Positions 12,810 to 14,748 of a stretch of 14,748 bases of DNA are shown piece after piece. Numbering within the stretch: the stretch's first letter is position 1; the number at the start of each line of letters is the position of its first letter. Position numbers and translations under genes: made by a program. The notes under the pieces were generated by a model that saw only the letters and a list, made by a program, of their open reading frames with translations, did not search any database and had not been told where the DNA came from. Source of the DNA: Alphaproteobacteria bacterium (GTDB lineage: Bacteria > Pseudomonadota > Alphaproteobacteria > Rhizobiales > Aestuariivirgaceae); NCBI GenBank assembly GCA_026400595.1, contig JAPLOT010000013.1, forward strand, positions 1 through 14,748, written 5' to 3'.

Positions 12810-14189
12810 ATGAACATCGAGATCAAGAGCAGCAACTACCGCAATGACTCGATCCTGCTGGGGTTCAGCGACCTAAGGCGACTCAAGACGGAACGACCGC
12901 TGGTCTTCGAGAGAGGAAGAGGAATCTTCATCTACGACGAGAACGGCAAGGACTATATCGAGTCCGTGTCCTGCTTCTATTGTGTCTCTCTCGGCTTCAG
13001 CGAGGAGCGCCTGGCGGACGCCGCTTACCGTCAGATGAAAATGCTGCCCATGTACTCATCGGCGATTCACCGCACGGTACCAGCCGTCATGGAGTTGACG
13101 GAGCGTCTGGCTGCCCTGTCGCCGGTCAAGAATCCGCGGATCTACTTCTCGACAACGGGCTCCGAGGCCAATGACCACCTGTTGAAGTTCATGTGGTACG
13201 GCAATGGATTTGCCGGCGAACCGCAGCGCCGCAAGATGATTTCGCGCAAGGCGAGCTACCACGGGTCAACCGTTGCAACTGCGGCGCTTGGTGGCTCCCA
13301 GGATCTGCACGACAGCTTCGGAATCCCCATGGGTTTTTCGCTGCAGGTCAGTCATCCCAGCTGGCCCAATGCTGCGCTTCCGGGGGAGGACGAGGAAGGC
13401 TTCACTGACCGGCTTGCCGAGGAACTTGAGGCGACTATCTTGGAGGCTGGCCCGGAAACGATCGGCGCGATGATCGCCGAGCCTGTGTCGGTTTCGTCCG
13501 GCATGTTTCCGCCTCCCGCGAGCTACTTTCCCAAGATCACTCGCGTTTTGAAGAAGTATGGTATCCAGCTCTTCATTGACGAGGTGGTAACTGGTTTCGG
13601 CCGCTCGGGCCGCATGTGGGCGACCGAGGCGATGGGCCTTGAACCGGACTGCATGACCTGTGCAAAGGGCATTTCGGGCGCTTACATGCCGATCGCCGGC
13701 ATCATCATGGGCGAAGAATTCAACAGGCGGATCGACCTTGGCAATGAAGCCAAGGGCTGGTTTGCCCATGGCGCCACACACCACGCGCATGTGGTTTCTG
13801 CAGCTGTAGCACTCGAAGTGCTGAACATTTTCGATGAGCGCGATGTCCTGGGGCATGTCCGCAGGATTATGCCGTACTGGAACCGGATGCTGGACAGCCT
13901 CCTGGATCACCCGCTTGTCGTGGGCAACAGGAAGTGGGGACTGGCTGGCGCGGTCGAAGTCGCTTATCCGGGCGAAGGGCGGGCGGGGCCGGCAGCAAGC
14001 CTGAAGGTTGGTGGCGCAACCAAAGACATCTACGAGGCAGGGCTGGCAGAGGGTGTGATCGTCAGGCCGCTGGCAGGCTGTTTCGTGATGGCGCCACCGC
14101 TGATCATCACCGAGGCAGAAATCGCGGAACTTGGCCGCAGGGTGCGCGCCGCACTGGATCGCGCCCTGGTCAACCGTCCGAAAGCTTGA
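12810..14189 (+). CDS. Class III PLP-dependent aminotransferase
   Basis: A 459-residue omega-type aminotransferase, which moves an amino group between an amine or omega-amino acid and a keto acid or aldehyde. Landmarks: TTGSEAND (115-122, cofactor phosphate site), SYHGST (149-154, the ring-stacking Tyr150), AEPVSVSSGM (223-232), LFIDEVVTGFGRSG (254-267, Asp258 to the pyridine nitrogen) and the Schiff-base Lys286 in CAKGISGAYMPI. The segment normally ending in SGHP reads HGATHHAHVVSAA (320-332), with the usual Gly and Pro replaced. The ATG at 12810 was chosen over a TTG at 12747 because AGAAGG lies 11-16 bases upstream and the fold begins here. It is divergent from the dehydrogenase. Substrate unknown; amination of a sugar-derived aldehyde or keto acid is conceivable but not shown. 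Confidence 0.88.
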   Translation: MNIEIKSSNYRNDSILLGFSDLRRLKTERPLVFERGRGIFIYDENGKDYIESVSCFYCVSLGFSEERLADAAYRQMKMLPMYSSAIHRTVPAVMELTERLAALSPVKNPRIYFSTTGSEANDHLLKFMWYGNGFAGEPQRRKMISRKASYHGSTVATAALGGSQDLHDSFGIPMGFSLQVSHPSWPNAALPGEDEEGFTDRLAEELEATILEAGPETIGAMIAEPVSVSSGMFPPPASYFPKITRVLKKYGIQLFIDEVVTGFGRSGRMWATEAMGLEPDCMTCAKGISGAYMPIAGIIMGEEFNRRIDLGNEAKGWFAHGATHHAHVVSAAVALEVLNIFDERDVLGHVRRIMPYWNRMLDSLLDHPLVVGNRKWGLAGAVEVAYPGEGRAGPAASLKVGGATKDIYEAGLAEGVIVRPLAGCFVMAPPLIITEAEIAELGRRVRAALDRALVNRPKA

Positions 14190-14363
14190 TCGCCTCGCAG
14201 ACCATGCGGTTCTTTGTTGCTGGGATCGCGACCTTGATGAAGAAGCAGTTCATGCAACCTAAAGCCAATCGTGCAAATCAACGCCACACGTTCGCGCGCA
14301 GAAGAATTGATCCACGCGGCAGGTTCGAGCGCCACTAAGGTCGCGTCGTACAGCAATTTGGAA
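14190..14363. other. Short gap between convergent aminotransferase and sulfatase-like genes
   Basis: About 174 bases with no supported gene. A 9-bp inverted repeat CGCGACCTT (14227-14235) / AAGGTCGCG (14337-14345) brackets most of it, with 101 bases between the arms. There is no T-run and no convincing terminator. A tRNA-like GGTTCGAG at 14322-14329 has no matching stem. Confidence 0.5.
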
Positions 14364-14748
14364 CTACTGCGACACTCTTACGTCATGAATCCTTCCGTCA
14401 AGGGGAAACGGTCGGCGGTCCTCATAGGACAGAGAAACGGGTGATCCCAGATCGATGCCCACATCAAAGGATTCTGTCGCGGTGAATGCGGCAGGCACGG
14501 TGCGCAAGACCGTGGTGCGGGCGGCCTCGGCGCCGTCGATGGTGATCACCACGTCCGATTGTCCGACCGGCGTTCCGATCTTCGTGTCGATGGCGATCCT
14601 GTGCCGGCCTGCGGGACTCTCCTCCGTATGTACCTGATGGTTCTCGATGATCATCATGTTGTAGTCGTAGTCAGGAATTCTTCTCAATGAAGCCTGCAAA
14701 CAAAGGGGATTTCTGCCCTTGCTGTTTCGGTGAGAGAAAGTTTGCGGA
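14364..14748 (-). CDS. Arylsulfatase-like C-terminal domain, partial (runs off window)
   Basis: The last 127 or so codons of a gene whose frame is open to the window edge. The translation resembles the C-terminal beta domain of type I arylsulfatases: IPDYDYN (matching their xPxYxYN), a PAGRHRI strand, ITIDGAEAA, AAFTATESFDVGIDLGSPVS and FPLDGRIHDVRV before the stop. The catalytic sulfatase domain, with its CxPSR/CxAxR formylglycine site, would lie outside. The stretch between PAGRH and ITIDG is shorter than in most homologues (the Gly-rich loop is reduced), and the extreme N-terminal residues visible here match poorly, so a decayed or frameshifted gene cannot be excluded. A TTG at 14699 could start a 111-residue orphan domain, but without a good ribosome site this is less likely than a truncation by the window. 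Confidence 0.6.
   Translation of the reverse strand, partial: PQTFSHRNSKGRNPLCLQASLRRIPDYDYNMMIIENHQVHTEESPAGRHRIAIDTKIGTPVGQSDVVITIDGAEAARTTVLRTVPAAFTATESFDVGIDLGSPVSLSYEDRRPFPLDGRIHDVRVSQ

Noticed and set aside
14322..14329. GGTTCGAG, resembling a tRNA T-loop
   Set aside because: No flanking 5-bp stem, anticodon arm or acceptor pairing could be found around it.
1..14748. CRISPR array, insertion sequence or phage genes
   Set aside because: No regularly spaced direct repeats, transposase, integrase or structural phage motifs were seen on either strand.

Overview
The window looks like an accessory carbohydrate-catabolism region of an alphaproteobacterium, probably of the rhizobial type. This is inferred from the GC-rich sequence, the mix of oxidative sugar enzymes with a CUT2-type ABC importer, and an aldose 1-dehydrogenase of the Caulobacter XylB type. 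No rRNA, tRNA, CRISPR array, insertion sequence or phage gene was found.

Layout. (1) 183-1447 (+): a small ArsR-type repressor translationally coupled to a protein with two tandem AHSA1/SRPBCC domains. (2) 1448-1754: a gene-poor convergent gap. (3) 1755-6896 (-): a tight five-gene operon, read from right to left: enolase-superfamily sugar-acid dehydratase, GMC flavoprotein oxidoreductase (TTG start), aldose 1-epimerase, DCXR-like SDR reductase, and an HxlB-like SIS-domain protein. (4) 6897-7276: a 380-bp divergent control region rich in inverted repeats, including a perfect 12-bp palindrome and a related 20-bp imperfect palindrome sharing the GTTGC/GCAAC arms. (5) 7277-11871 (+): a YtfQ/YtfR/YtfT/YjfF-like importer with one periplasmic binding protein, one double ATPase and two different permeases. 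(6) 11875-12654 (-): a XylB-like SDR aldose 1-dehydrogenase, convergent with the importer and separated from it by only 3 bp. (7) 12810-14189 (+): a class III aminotransferase, divergent from the dehydrogenase. (8) 14364-14748 (-): the C-terminal end of an arylsulfatase-like protein that runs off the window.

How the genes may work together (inference). The importer brings in a sugar, probably a furanose or a related pentose or hexose. The epimerase equilibrates its anomers. The XylB-like SDR and/or the GMC enzyme oxidises it to a lactone or keto-sugar. The enolase-superfamily enzyme dehydrates the sugar acid. The DCXR-like SDR interconverts keto-sugar and polyol or handles a later keto intermediate. 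The SIS protein resembles 6-phospho-3-hexuloisomerase but lacks the usual Ser/Thr-rich sugar-phosphate loops, and no partner hexulose-phosphate synthase, kinase, lactonase, aldolase or cognate regulator is present. This combination does not match one pathway I can name with confidence, so the cluster is the best candidate here for an undescribed sugar-degradation system.
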